Shown here in pieces: positions 8,162 to 15,994 of a DNA stretch of 30,037 nt (positions are counted from its first letter, which is position 1; each line of letters opens with the position of its first letter). The notes beneath the pieces were generated by a model. It made no database searches and was not told the origin of the DNA. It saw only the letters and a list, made by a program, of their open reading frames with translations. Origin of the DNA: a virus. A program made the translations under genes and the position numbers. The stretch lies in the IMG/VR virus record IMGVR_UViG_3300025127_000168, positions 1-30,037 of that record, one strand, 5' to 3'.

Positions 8162-9220
8162 TCATGTAAAATAAAATCCAATTCCGATAATACGGGTGCC
8201 AGCGTTCATTGTGTCGAGAGAGCTTGTTCCAGCTTGAACCAAAATTATTTGGTCTGAATTGTGACCTATATATCCACCTTGTATTCCATCGGCTGTTGCA
8301 TGAGCCACATGCAATGCACCAAAACTTCCACCGGGTGTAAATGGTAATCCGGTAATTGCATGTGTGGCTGATGAGCCAGACGCTGATGTCGCATCAATAG
8401 TTAGAAAAACACCGCGACCAATTTTTGTGTATTTACACGGAGTGGATTGCGTCATGTTATTGCCGCCGTGAACTGGAGTCCAAGTTCCTTCTTCGTAGTC
8501 ATCCTGTAAATTGGCGGCGGTTTCAGCATCGTTGCCAGCAAAAGATAATCCCCCTGAGAGTTGCACATTCCCAGAACTATGAATGAACATGGCAGTATTA
8601 GTTATTCCAGAGCCATAGCTGTTCGATGTTCCGAAGGCTAGGTTTGACCCGCCGCCATCAAACATACCCGCAATGCGAACATTGGCGGCAGTCTGACTGT
8701 CGTCATACGGAGCCTCTACAAGACTGACATAATTACCAGCAGTGTAGTCTGTTTGTGTAACTCGTAGACCTTCACCATCTACTGTGCCTGTAAACGTGCC
8801 ACCAAGTTTGTTTGTTGTTTCTATCTCAATAGGATTTTCTGGTGAAGTAGTTCCTACCCCAACCCGATTGTTAGTACTGTCAACGTGTAAGGTGGTGCCA
8901 TCAACAGTAAGGTCGCCACCTACAGATACGTCCTGTGCAAACTCACCGGAGAACAACCCAAACGTGTCAAACGCCAGTATCTCTAGCGTGTCGTTTGCGG
9001 AGGCACCGCTGTCCAGCACGATGCTCGTACCGCTAGTGGCGGTGTAGTCTGTCTTGTCTAGCTTAACGCCGTTGAGAAACACATCCGTGTATTCGGAGTC
9101 TGTGTATGTCAGGGTGCGCCCAAGACTGTCAGATCCAGTGAAGCTGGTCTGCCCTGCTGTGGCTGTGTAGACAAACCTGCCTCGAAGACCACTGCCGGGT
9201 TCTTTGCCTATGTATGCCAT
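8162..9220 (-). CDS. Tail fibre protein with DYEEGTWTP-type C-terminal module
   Basis: 352 aa, ATG overlapping the upstream stop by 1 nt. Residues 1-95 form an attachment-type domain (AYIGKEPGSGLRGRFVYTATAGQTSF...TDVFLNGVKLDKTDYTAT...LEILAFDTFG) widespread in marine phage fibres. A short shaft with RVGVGTTSPENPIEI follows. From about residue 238 the distal part begins NLQDDYEEGTWTPVHGG, a motif that commonly introduces a small beta domain containing a YTKIGRGVFLT strand, here at 265-275, and ends in aromatic IGIGFYFT. Probably a receptor-binding fibre or its distal subunit. It differs from the other four fibres in the distal module, not in the general plan. Confidence 0.75.
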   Translation of the reverse strand: MAYIGKEPGSGLRGRFVYTATAGQTSFTGSDSLGRTLTYTDSEYTDVFLNGVKLDKTDYTATSGTSIVLDSGASANDTLEILAFDTFGLFSGEFAQDVSVGGDLTVDGTTLHVDSTNNRVGVGTTSPENPIEIETTNKLGGTFTGTVDGEGLRVTQTDYTAGNYVSLVEAPYDDSQTAANVRIAGMFDGGGSNLAFGTSNSYGSGITNTAMFIHSSGNVQLSGGLSFAGNDAETAANLQDDYEEGTWTPVHGGNNMTQSTPCKYTKIGRGVFLTIDATSASGSSATHAITGLPFTPGGSFGALHVAHATADGIQGGYIGHNSDQIILVQAGTSSLDTMNAGTRIIGIGFYFT

Positions 9221-9402
9221 TAATCTGCGTCCTCGATTGTTAGTGTGCCAGCTTCTACTTGGCGTAAGATTTCTGCGTAGTGGCGGTTGGCTGGGTCAAG
9301 TGGTACAAACATAGTTGTTCCATCAACAACTGCCTGCACAATGCTATTTTCTCCATTGTCGGCAATATATTTTGCAGATGTAAATGTAATTTTTTTTTCC
9401 AC
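9220..9402 (-). CDS. Small acidic fibre-associated protein (60 aa)
   Basis: Starts with GTG 2 nt after the upstream stop, with GGAG 8-9 nt before it, and its own stop overlaps the next ATG (TAATG). The body reads ITFTSAKYIADNGENSIVQAVVDGTTMFVPLDPANRHYAEI, then a C-terminal helix with EAGTLTIEDAD. The pattern of a short beta hairpin followed by NRHYAEI..QVEAGTLTI recurs in small proteins beside phage fibre genes. It could be a fibre assembly helper; no catalytic features. Short, but coupling on both sides supports it. Confidence 0.6.
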   Translation of the reverse strand: MEKKITFTSAKYIADNGENSIVQAVVDGTTMFVPLDPANRHYAEILRQVEAGTLTIEDAD

Positions 9403-9404
9403 AA

Positions 9405-10376
9405 TTATAACTCCGCATCTGCCGCTGGTGATATATTGCCAGTATTAGTGGTCATTCCAGTAACTGTAACAAAATTTGTTCTTGTTCTATTAACAGAACC
9501 CCCTGTTGGCACAGCAGATAAAGTGACAGTGGGATTTGCTCTCATTGTGGTGGGAAAAGGGTAGTGTGCTTCTGGAAAATCTCCATAATGAAAGCGACCT
9601 GACCCAGCAAAGTAATACCTCTGGCACAACTGCAACTCTTCAGCAAAACTTCGATGCTCAAACTCAGTGGCTACTGAGCCAACTTCTAGTTGCATCCCAG
9701 TTATAAACAAAGTGTTGTCTGTACTACTGAAAAAGTTAGAGCCACCTACGTTTCTATTTGCACTACTACTCGCTACCCAAGATGTTTGCAAAGTTCCACT
9801 ATTATATGTAGACCCCGATGCTAACCAAAAGGCAACATACAAACTTAGAGCGTTATCATCATCAAATGCACCTGTAGTATCTGCTCCAAAGTCAATTTCG
9901 ATGCGTGACCAATCTGTTGTTGTTGTAAATGTTCTGCTAACTGCTCTACTGTTGTCATTGTCAAAAAGTTCTGCAACCATAGTACGGGCAGAGTTTGCCT
10001 TCACATAGAAACTAAACGTAAAGTTTTTTGCGCTAGACGTTCCTTTAGAAAATCTTTGTAAATCTTGACCCTCAATACGAGTTTGGAACCAAGCAAAATC
10101 TCCTGCGTCTAAACTAGATTGTGCTGTTGTGCAATCAAACTTCAAAGAGTTAGCAAAACCATCAGGGCTATCGCTATCTTGCGACATGGTTAATCTTCCA
10201 TCCATGCCAGCAAGACCTAAATTCATTCTATCAGTTACAAAAATACCTGATGATGCACCAATACCTGTAACTGAGGTCGAGCGTTGAGCCACGTTCATTG
10301 AACCGTTGGTCACAACATTCTTCCGACCATCAGGTGCGCTTGCGGATTGTGCTAGTTGTCTTGCTTTGCTTGCCAT
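9405..10376 (-). CDS. Tail fibre/receptor-binding protein, carbohydrate-binding-like
   Basis: 323 aa, ATG 2 nt after the upstream stop. The N-terminus is helical (SKARQLAQSASAPDGRK) and leads into NVVTNGSMNVAQRS, a motif typical of phage tail proteins that carry a carbohydrate-binding-like jelly roll. The middle (about 70-235) is beta-rich (SLKFDCTTAQSSLDAGDFAWFQTRIEG, FTFSFYVKANSARTMVAEL, WSRIEIDFGADT), followed by MQLEVGSVATEFEHRSFAEELQLCQRYY. That last pattern closes the same module in many fibres. A C-terminal beta stretch ends the protein. Sugar binding on the host surface is the family-based expectation, not shown by the sequence. Confidence 0.78.
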   Translation of the reverse strand: MASKARQLAQSASAPDGRKNVVTNGSMNVAQRSTSVTGIGASSGIFVTDRMNLGLAGMDGRLTMSQDSDSPDGFANSLKFDCTTAQSSLDAGDFAWFQTRIEGQDLQRFSKGTSSAKNFTFSFYVKANSARTMVAELFDNDNSRAVSRTFTTTTDWSRIEIDFGADTTGAFDDDNALSLYVAFWLASGSTYNSGTLQTSWVASSSANRNVGGSNFFSSTDNTLFITGMQLEVGSVATEFEHRSFAEELQLCQRYYFAGSGRFHYGDFPEAHYPFPTTMRANPTVTLSAVPTGGSVNRTRTNFVTVTGMTTNTGNISPAADAEL

Positions 10377-10377
10377 T

Positions 10378-11211
10378 CTAACTTGCCCCTAAAAGAACGC
10401 CGCCAAAATTACATCTTGTCCTATCAAGACTAAAGCTGGTGTTATTGTTGTTAATCGCCTGTATTTTAATGACATCACTTGCGGCACAGTCATCAATACC
10501 AATCATAACATTTTGGTCGTAGCTATCTCCGTAGCCGATAACTCTTGCAATGCTTGAGCTAGTAGTTTCGTTGACAATAAAAGCCTCAACACCTGTAGCT
10601 GCATCTGTCGTCGTTACACTTGCGAAAAACAAATAGATACCCGCTACTGGGCATGTGAATTTACCCGTTGTCGTGTTGTAATCAGAGCCGTTATTCACAA
10701 AAGCTGAACTTAGAACAACGTCAGCCAAAGCCGCCGACCCCGAAAAGGCCATAAGACCTGAACCAGTTGCTTGAAATGCTGGTAAATTAGGAATACCAAG
10801 AAGCCCCGCAGAAGTAACATTAAACAAAGTGCTTCCTGAACTATCCCCCACCATAAAGGCATTTGCAGAACTAGCTCCTATAAAACCTCTTGTTGTTCCA
10901 TTGTCGGAAAACTCTTGTTTTAGTGAATTACTATTAGTGCTGTTTACTTCAAAAGGAACGCCACTGCCTGCTACATGCAAAGCAGTATCAGGAGAAATAC
11001 CCACACCAACGCGGCCAGAACTATCAACTCTGACTCTTTCACCTCCAGCCGTTTCGAGGGTAATAGTATCGGTATCAGCAAAGCGGATGGCGGTGTTAGT
11101 ATCTCCTGAGTGAACGATTTTGTCAGCGATTGTCAGGTCGCCATCAACCGTAAGTGATTGCGTTTCGCTGACATCGACTACATTGGTTGGCTTCTTACCA
11201 GTATAACCCAT
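10378..11211 (-). CDS. Tail fibre protein with C-terminal C1q-like globular head
   Basis: 277 aa; ATG overlaps the upstream stop by 1 nt (TGATG). Residues 1-20 (MGYTGKKPTNVVDVSETQSL) are a fibre N-terminal signature. A shaft-like region follows with RVDSSGRVGVGISPDTALHV. Residues about 144-277 match the C1q/TNF-like jelly roll pattern: AFQATGSG at the start, FVNNGSDYNTTTGKFTCPVA, GIYLFFASV, and a closing strand CNFGGVLLGAS. C1q heads trimerise and bind ligands at the tip of stalks, so this suits a receptor-binding tip. The assignment comes from recognising the NNGSDYNTTTGKFTCPVAGIY core; a profile search (Pfam C1q) would confirm it. Confidence 0.78.
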   Translation of the reverse strand: MGYTGKKPTNVVDVSETQSLTVDGDLTIADKIVHSGDTNTAIRFADTDTITLETAGGERVRVDSSGRVGVGISPDTALHVAGSGVPFEVNSTNSNSLKQEFSDNGTTRGFIGASSANAFMVGDSSGSTLFNVTSAGLLGIPNLPAFQATGSGLMAFSGSAALADVVLSSAFVNNGSDYNTTTGKFTCPVAGIYLFFASVTTTDAATGVEAFIVNETTSSSIARVIGYGDSYDQNVMIGIDDCAASDVIKIQAINNNNTSFSLDRTRCNFGGVLLGAS

Positions 11212-11561
11212 CAGGTAATCTCCATAATACTGAGTGTTGCGTCAATCTTTGCCGCCGTGTCTGCGTCAATCTTCAAAACATCTGAGTCCTGCAATACAAC
11301 TTTACCGCCAGACAAAACCTCTAACGACGAGCCTACAGGTATCGGCACATTCTCCAGCAACTTCACTGTCGCGTTTGTTTCTGTGTCATTGGTATCTGAA
11401 ACCAACTGCACATCTACAGTGTGTTGCGCCGTTCCTACGTTGCAAAGTATCAGTCCAAGGACAACAGAAGTTGTAGAGCCGGGGCAGGTATACAATGTCT
11501 CCAAAGTCCCAGCCGAAGCAGGCATTGCCGCATGTGTTTTTACCTTGAATGTATTAGCCAT
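11211..11561 (-). CDS. Small beta-rich virion protein in fibre block (116 aa)
   Basis: ATG start 3 nt after the upstream stop, with AGGA upstream (TAGGATAAAACATG). All-beta pattern: FKVKTHAAMPASAGTLETLYTCPGSTTSVVLGLILCN, AQHTVDVQLVSDT, then ENVPIPVGSSLEVLSGGKVVLQDSDVLKI and a final ATLSIMEI. This resembles a small single-domain protein common between fibre genes in marine phages, in which a hydrophobic strand is followed by VPIPVGSSLEVL. It may cap or connect fibres. No enzyme motif. Confidence is high that it is coding, low for role. Confidence 0.65.
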   Translation of the reverse strand: MANTFKVKTHAAMPASAGTLETLYTCPGSTTSVVLGLILCNVGTAQHTVDVQLVSDTNDTETNATVKLLENVPIPVGSSLEVLSGGKVVLQDSDVLKIDADTAAKIDATLSIMEIT

Positions 11562-11564
11562 GTT

Positions 11565-13730
11565 TTATCCTAACGCGATTGCCAATGCCGTTGCATCGTC
11601 CGTGGTTGCCACCGTGCCTGTTGCACTGGGTAGTGTCAGCGTTACATCGGCAGTAGAAGCTGGGCCGATAAGCGTTGCCTTGTTCGTGCCGTTATCGCTG
11701 TCTTCAAAGAACTCTACAAACCCTGCTGATGTGGCTCCGTTCTTTACCGACATGCCTGCATTGAACACATCCTTTGCCGTTGATGTTGACACGCCTGTCT
11801 GAGTTGTAGTGCCGCTAATCTCTACATTACCGTTGATGTCTATCGTCGTGGCGTTCAGTTCTAGTTCTGTATCAGATACCAAATCAAGAACACCGTCTGC
11901 GCTTTGATGAATATATGTACCTGAGTCACCAAACTGTAGTTGGCGTGAGCTATTCAGCAACAAAGCAGTATCAGCAACATGCGTAAGCGTTACGTCCTTA
12001 TCTGCACCAAAACCTAGAACCGCCGCATCGCTGTCCAATGTAATGTCATCACCTACAAGCAGGTCGCCATCTATGTCTACATCACTAGAAAAGTCACCTG
12101 TTGCCGCGTCCAATTCCCCAGTAACTGTAAAGTTTCTAATTCCAGTGTAATCTTTGTTGGAGTCTAGTATGACTGCCTTTGACGCAATCGCTGTGCCAGC
12201 AGCTGTTGAGCCTAAATCAAGGAAGTTTATCTCACCAACAACTACGGTTGCACCATCTAAGATGTTTAGCTCTGCTGGTGTGGATGTGATTGCTGTGTTA
12301 CTTGCGGCGGCAAGCACAGGTATCGTGCCCGACTGGTTCGGTAAGTTGATTGTTCTGTCTGCCGTTGGATCTACGATTGTTAGCGTGGTTTCATGGGCAT
12401 CCGCAGTAGCACCTTCAAAGATAATCGCGTTTTGCGCGTTCATCGTAACGGTGTCTACCGTTGTGGTTGTCCCTGATACCGTGAGCTTTGGAACCAACAA
12501 CTCACCCGTGCTTGGGTTATATCGCAGTGCGCCCGTGTCATCTAACAGCGCGTTTGATTCATCATGAAACACGACGGGGAAGTTTGTATTTGCTGTGCTG
12601 TCGCTGACAGTAACTGTCGTGGCAACCGCCGCAGTACCTGAGTATCCAGACGATGTAATCGTACCTAGCGATGAGCCTGCATCGGCAAAGGTAATTGTAC
12701 CGCCATCTGCGTCCAATGTAATCCCACCGGATGAGTCAAGCGTAACCGTTGTGCCTGCAAGCTCTGCTGTGCCATCTGCGGTAATCTGTATGTTTGCAGC
12801 CGCCGCTGCGTCATCTGTTGTGACAATATCTAGTGTGCCGTTTGTTCCCACCGTAAACGTAGCAGTATCACTGGTAGAGCCGGTCATCGTAATCACTTTA
12901 CCGTCTACCGCTACATCATCCACTGTCAGCGCAGTTAGCGTGCCGACAGATGTAAGGTTAGGCATTGCCGTGATTTCATCATCAAAGTATGCGGCTAAGT
13001 CTGTAACAGCCACCTGCTTCATTGTACCTGCATCGTTGAACACAACACGGTCTGCGTCAGCCACTGTGACAGATGAAGCTGAAGTATTCCCGTCAACAAT
13101 ATTTAGCTCTGCTACCGTAGAGGTAATACCGTCGAGTACGTTCAACTCGTCCGTAGTGACGGTTGCTCCGTCAAGTATCTCTAGTTCTGCTTCACTGATA
13201 CCAGCACTGCCGATTGTGACAGTCCCGGCAAACGTTGCATTGGCTCCGTCAAATGTAATTGCAGTAGTAGAACCTGACTTCAAGACTAGATTGCCGGAAG
13301 AATTAGTCAGCGCAGCATATTGTGTGCCAGCATCTTTCAGCAAAACATCCGCGCCATCTGCATCAAGAATGATGTCAGCAGGTGCATCAATCGTCAGATC
13401 ACCCGACCCTGGCACCAGCAATGCTTTTTCAGCAGGCAATGTGCAGAACACAGTCTTCGTGCCAGACGAAAAGTTTACTGCGCTATCGCTGTTCGAGCTT
13501 TCTAGTATGGTTGTGCGAGACAGCGTATCAGGCGAGGCATCCGTTACGGTGCCGATGCCTACCTCAAACTCGTTGGCACTTTCGTGAACAATCGCATAGT
13601 AGGTAGTGTTGCTGTTACCTATGCCAGCTACAAAGGTTTGAAACCCAGTTAGCGCACCAGCCAACGAGAGAGTGCCAGTGCCTGTAGTCGTGCTGGTTTC
13701 TTTTACTCTATCGTTAACTGCAAAAGCCAT
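11565..13730 (-). CDS. Long tail fibre protein with AELN-LDG repeats
   Basis: 721 aa, the longest fibre in the window; ATG overlaps the upstream stop (TAATG). Residues 1-105 (DRVKETSTTTGTGTLSLAGA..GFQTF, TTYYAIVHESANEFEVGIGT, SGTKTVFCTLPAEKAL) form an N-terminal module shared with cyanophage and marine phage fibres, probably for virion attachment. The shaft contains variants of an 11-13 residue unit (ISEAELEILDG, TTDELNVLDG, TVAELNIVDG, TPAELNILDG, VGEINFLDL) and strands such as GITLDADGGTITFADAG. The C-terminus ends in a coat-type segment with TLIGPASTADVTLTLPSATGT. Strongly Asp/Thr/Ala-rich, typical of trimeric beta fibres. No chaperone domain is visible at its end. Confidence 0.8.
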   Translation of the reverse strand: MAFAVNDRVKETSTTTGTGTLSLAGALTGFQTFVAGIGNSNTTYYAIVHESANEFEVGIGTVTDASPDTLSRTTILESSNSDSAVNFSSGTKTVFCTLPAEKALLVPGSGDLTIDAPADIILDADGADVLLKDAGTQYAALTNSSGNLVLKSGSTTAITFDGANATFAGTVTIGSAGISEAELEILDGATVTTDELNVLDGITSTVAELNIVDGNTSASSVTVADADRVVFNDAGTMKQVAVTDLAAYFDDEITAMPNLTSVGTLTALTVDDVAVDGKVITMTGSTSDTATFTVGTNGTLDIVTTDDAAAAANIQITADGTAELAGTTVTLDSSGGITLDADGGTITFADAGSSLGTITSSGYSGTAAVATTVTVSDSTANTNFPVVFHDESNALLDDTGALRYNPSTGELLVPKLTVSGTTTTVDTVTMNAQNAIIFEGATADAHETTLTIVDPTADRTINLPNQSGTIPVLAAASNTAITSTPAELNILDGATVVVGEINFLDLGSTAAGTAIASKAVILDSNKDYTGIRNFTVTGELDAATGDFSSDVDIDGDLLVGDDITLDSDAAVLGFGADKDVTLTHVADTALLLNSSRQLQFGDSGTYIHQSADGVLDLVSDTELELNATTIDINGNVEISGTTTQTGVSTSTAKDVFNAGMSVKNGATSAGFVEFFEDSDNGTNKATLIGPASTADVTLTLPSATGTVATTDDATALAIALG

Positions 13731-14158
13731 TATTTCAACTCAATGGTTAGATTACTCGCGTTGATTCGGAAGATATCACCAGACGCAACAGACCTTGAAG
13801 AGTCTAAAGCACCTACAAAAAGTATGTTGCCGCTAGACGATGCGTCTACCAAAAACACATGTGTGATTGTCTGAGTGCTACCGCCCGATGCTGGAAACTC
13901 TATGTTGGCAGCGTTTACAACGGTCTGTGCATCTGTGCTTGTAGAAGCAATCGTCCAGTTAGATGCTGTAACTTGCTGTCGCGCATAATTAGTAAAACTA
14001 GCTTCTGTCAGACTACCGGCTTCTGCATCAGACACAGCAGTTGCTAGGCCGACATAGATACTGTCGCCGGGTGATGAGAAACTTGCGGCGTTGTTTTTGA
14101 AGATAAAGCTGAGTAGCTTGCCCTCAAGATATGTGGTTGCAGCATTAGAGGTAGCCAT
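13730..14158 (-). CDS. Small tail fibre-type protein
   Basis: 142 aa, ATG 2 nt after the upstream stop. The N-terminus NAATTYLEGKLLSFIF begins a pattern known in small phage tail fibre-type proteins: SIYVGLATAVSD, then FTNYARQQVTA, NAANIEFPASGG, THVFLVDASSSGNILFVGAL, and a final strand FRINASNLTIEL. In that family a YVGL strand is followed by YAR and a closing gain-of-strand segment. A head- or tail-tip beta protein is likely. It stands between the neck proteins and the long fibre, coupled to the fibre by a TAATG overlap, so it may be part of the fibre attachment site. Confidence 0.7.
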   Translation of the reverse strand: MATSNAATTYLEGKLLSFIFKNNAASFSSPGDSIYVGLATAVSDAEAGSLTEASFTNYARQQVTASNWTIASTSTDAQTVVNAANIEFPASGGSTQTITHVFLVDASSSGNILFVGALDSSRSVASGDIFRINASNLTIELK

Positions 14159-14160
14159 CG

Positions 14161-14808
14161 TTACGTCCTTTCTCTACTTGGAAGACCCTTACGATAAGCA
14201 TCTGTGTTTTCTCGTGCTTCACCCAGATCTTTCAGTCGCAACAGTTCCTCTGTAAATCTGTCACTGTAAACTTTTAACATATCAGGGTCGCTTTTCATAT
14301 AAGCGTAGGCTTCAAACAAGCTGCCGTACAACAAAGCAAAAGACGCATTTGTACTAAGCCATGTCGTGCCGCTATCTGCACCGGCTGTGAGACTTGCAGG
14401 TCTGAAATAATAGTGTAGCTCTACCGTGTAATTAGAGTTTGGTGTCGGCGCAACGATGAGGTTTGTTTCATCAAACCGTGCATAATATCGTGGCACACCT
14501 GTAGTAGATGCAGAGGGTGTGAAGGTCTGTAAAAAGTTTACGTCTTTTTGTTCTAAAAACCGTTCAGAACCCGATGTTGTGATACGCAATGAAAATGACG
14601 CTAAAAAATCAGTGGGTACTGTCAAGAACCGATCACTTGAGGTAAACGCGCTGGTAACGTTTTTACGGAATATCTCAAAGTCCACGGACTTGAAGAGCCT
14701 GTCTTCAGCCGCCTTGATGAAGTCATTCAGGTGCGTAACAAAAGATGTCTCTGTGTTTTCGGTATAATCCTGAATCGCTGTTTTTAATTCGCTGTAAGTA
14801 AAACTCAT
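14161..14808 (-). CDS. Putative adaptor / tail tube-type protein
   Basis: 215 aa, ATG start 2 nt after the upstream stop. The sequence opens TYSELKTAIQDYTENTETSFVTHLNDFIKAAEDRLF, continues with FLTVPTDFLASFSLRI and FLEQKDVNFLQ, then IVAPTPNSNYTVELHYYFRPASL, WLSTNASFALLYGSLFEAYAYM and a C-terminal helix. This layout (helical start, PTDF.., PTP...Y.VELHYY, late helical bundle) is that of the phage adaptor or gp11-like family that joins portal to tail in short-tailed phages. Family placement is from pattern recall and is moderate. Place: between the 171-aa beta protein and the small fibre-type protein. Confidence 0.68.
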   Translation of the reverse strand: MSFTYSELKTAIQDYTENTETSFVTHLNDFIKAAEDRLFKSVDFEIFRKNVTSAFTSSDRFLTVPTDFLASFSLRITTSGSERFLEQKDVNFLQTFTPSASTTGVPRYYARFDETNLIVAPTPNSNYTVELHYYFRPASLTAGADSGTTWLSTNASFALLYGSLFEAYAYMKSDPDMLKVYSDRFTEELLRLKDLGEARENTDAYRKGLPSRERT

Positions 14809-14810
14809 AA

Positions 14811-15326
14811 TTATGCACTCACTGTTACTGGCCCAGCCGAAGCTACTTTGCCGCCACCAGACACAGAGCCAATAGTGGCTGTCTCCGATGACCCTCGCTG
14901 ACTAATATCAAAAGTATAAGAGTTTGTGTCCACAACGGTGATTGTAAATCCGCTGCTATTTTCAAGCGCAGCTGATGTAAAACCATCAAAAGGCACAGTA
15001 GACCGGAACCGAACTACATCACTGGTCGAACGACCATGGGCTGTTTCTGCAACAGTTATAACTGCCGAACTAGCAGACCCCGATGTAAACGGATCAAGAT
15101 CTAGCAGAACTTCGATAGCTGGTTCTGTTCGATCTGTCCTAGCATTGCGGATAGCTTCTGGGTCAGAGATGTTGCGTGGCGGTGTAAGTTGAGGATGTTT
15201 GGGTTCATACTCATCCGGCCCCACCAATAGACCGTTCCACTCTTTCCGCATCTCTGCCTTGCGATAACGAAAGCCAGATCTGTCTGAGATGCCGTATGCT
15301 CTTTTACCTGATGCAAACCGGGCCAT
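14811..15326 (-). CDS. Hypothetical neck/tail protein with shared beta module
   Basis: 171 aa. ATG overlaps the upstream stop by 1 nt (TAATG). The N-terminal 60 residues are basic and may bind the neighbouring connector (SGKRAYGISDRSGFRYRKAEMRKEWNGLLVGPDEYEPKHP, in two pieces). Residues about 85-150 form a beta module with ITVAETAHGRSTSDVVRFRS, then GFTITVVDTNSYTFDIS. It resembles the inserted module of the gp10-like protein (ITVTEVAHNALENDFITFS and NSFQIT). No enzyme motif. It sits between two neck-type genes, so a structural role in the head-tail junction is likely. Confidence 0.62.
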   Translation of the reverse strand: MARFASGKRAYGISDRSGFRYRKAEMRKEWNGLLVGPDEYEPKHPQLTPPRNISDPEAIRNARTDRTEPAIEVLLDLDPFTSGSASSAVITVAETAHGRSTSDVVRFRSTVPFDGFTSAALENSSGFTITVVDTNSYTFDISQRGSSETATIGSVSGGGKVASAGPVTVSA

Positions 15327-15994
15327 TAGCGCACCCGTAGATAATCAATACTTGGAGTAAGTTTGAGTGCTACACGATCCTCGTCTTCATCTGCGGCACG
15401 TTGGAACTCTTCTTCGTAGATTGATTTCAACACCTGTATTCTTTGAGGTGCGCGTTTAACAGACAAGTAGTATGCCAGTCCTGCTGCCATGCAGGGCAGA
15501 AACCGGAAGGGTGCATCTACATCATTCACCAAAGCATCAGCATCTTGTATGCGTTGAACAAAGTAATAACGCAAAACATCTGTGCTGTTTTCAGGCGTGG
15601 GCCACAGGTTTATCTCTGGTGTAATCTGTCTGTTGAAATAGAAACTAGAGGGCTTGCCTGTTGTCGCCTTGTTTGGTTGGTTCTGATACTCGCCCCGGCT
15701 GATGCGTTGCACCTGAAAATCAGTGTTGTCACGACGAACAACCACTTCAAGTATATCAGTAATCTCGCTAGATAGAGTGTAGGTAGATGTACCTGATGTG
15801 AGAGCTTGTGTGCCCAACTGCACTGTCCACAGATTTACGCCTCTATTTGCCCAGTCTGCAAACATGATGTTAAGTGAGCGTCTCGCTGTCTCAGCATCAT
15901 ACCCAGTCCTGACTTCCAACCCACAACGTTCGTAGGCTTCCTCGATGACTTCAGCTACATCAAGAGTAAAGTTCCTTGAACTGGACGTTGCCAT
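15326..15994 (-). CDS. Putative head-tail connector (P22 gp4-like neck protein)
   Basis: 222 aa from the ATG at 15994, which forms a TGATG junction with the upstream stop; a GTG 3 nt earlier is a possible alternative. The order of elements fits the gp4-type tail accessory family: an N-terminal helix (VAEVIEEAYERCGLEVRTG), then a helix with ARRSLNIMFADWANRGVNLW, a beta strand ALTSGTSTYTLSSEITDILEVVV, INLWPTPENSTDVLRYYFVQRI and a C-terminal bundle (FLPCMAAGLAYYLSVKRAP). P22 gp4 is about 166 aa, so this is longer. In P22 it docks on the portal and recruits gp10, which is present here. Confidence is moderate to good. Confidence 0.75.
   Translation of the reverse strand: MATSSSRNFTLDVAEVIEEAYERCGLEVRTGYDAETARRSLNIMFADWANRGVNLWTVQLGTQALTSGTSTYTLSSEITDILEVVVRRDNTDFQVQRISRGEYQNQPNKATTGKPSSFYFNRQITPEINLWPTPENSTDVLRYYFVQRIQDADALVNDVDAPFRFLPCMAAGLAYYLSVKRAPQRIQVLKSIYEEEFQRAADEDEDRVALKLTPSIDYLRVR

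Noticed and set aside
12595-13587. Long open frame on the plus strand (330 codons) and similar ones at 11158-11802 and 980-1798
   Set aside because: They lie wholly opposite strong minus-strand genes. Their composition (V, S, P, A-rich) is what antisense of Asp/Thr/Ala-rich fibre repeats gives, and they lack ribosome binding sites in a one-direction operon.
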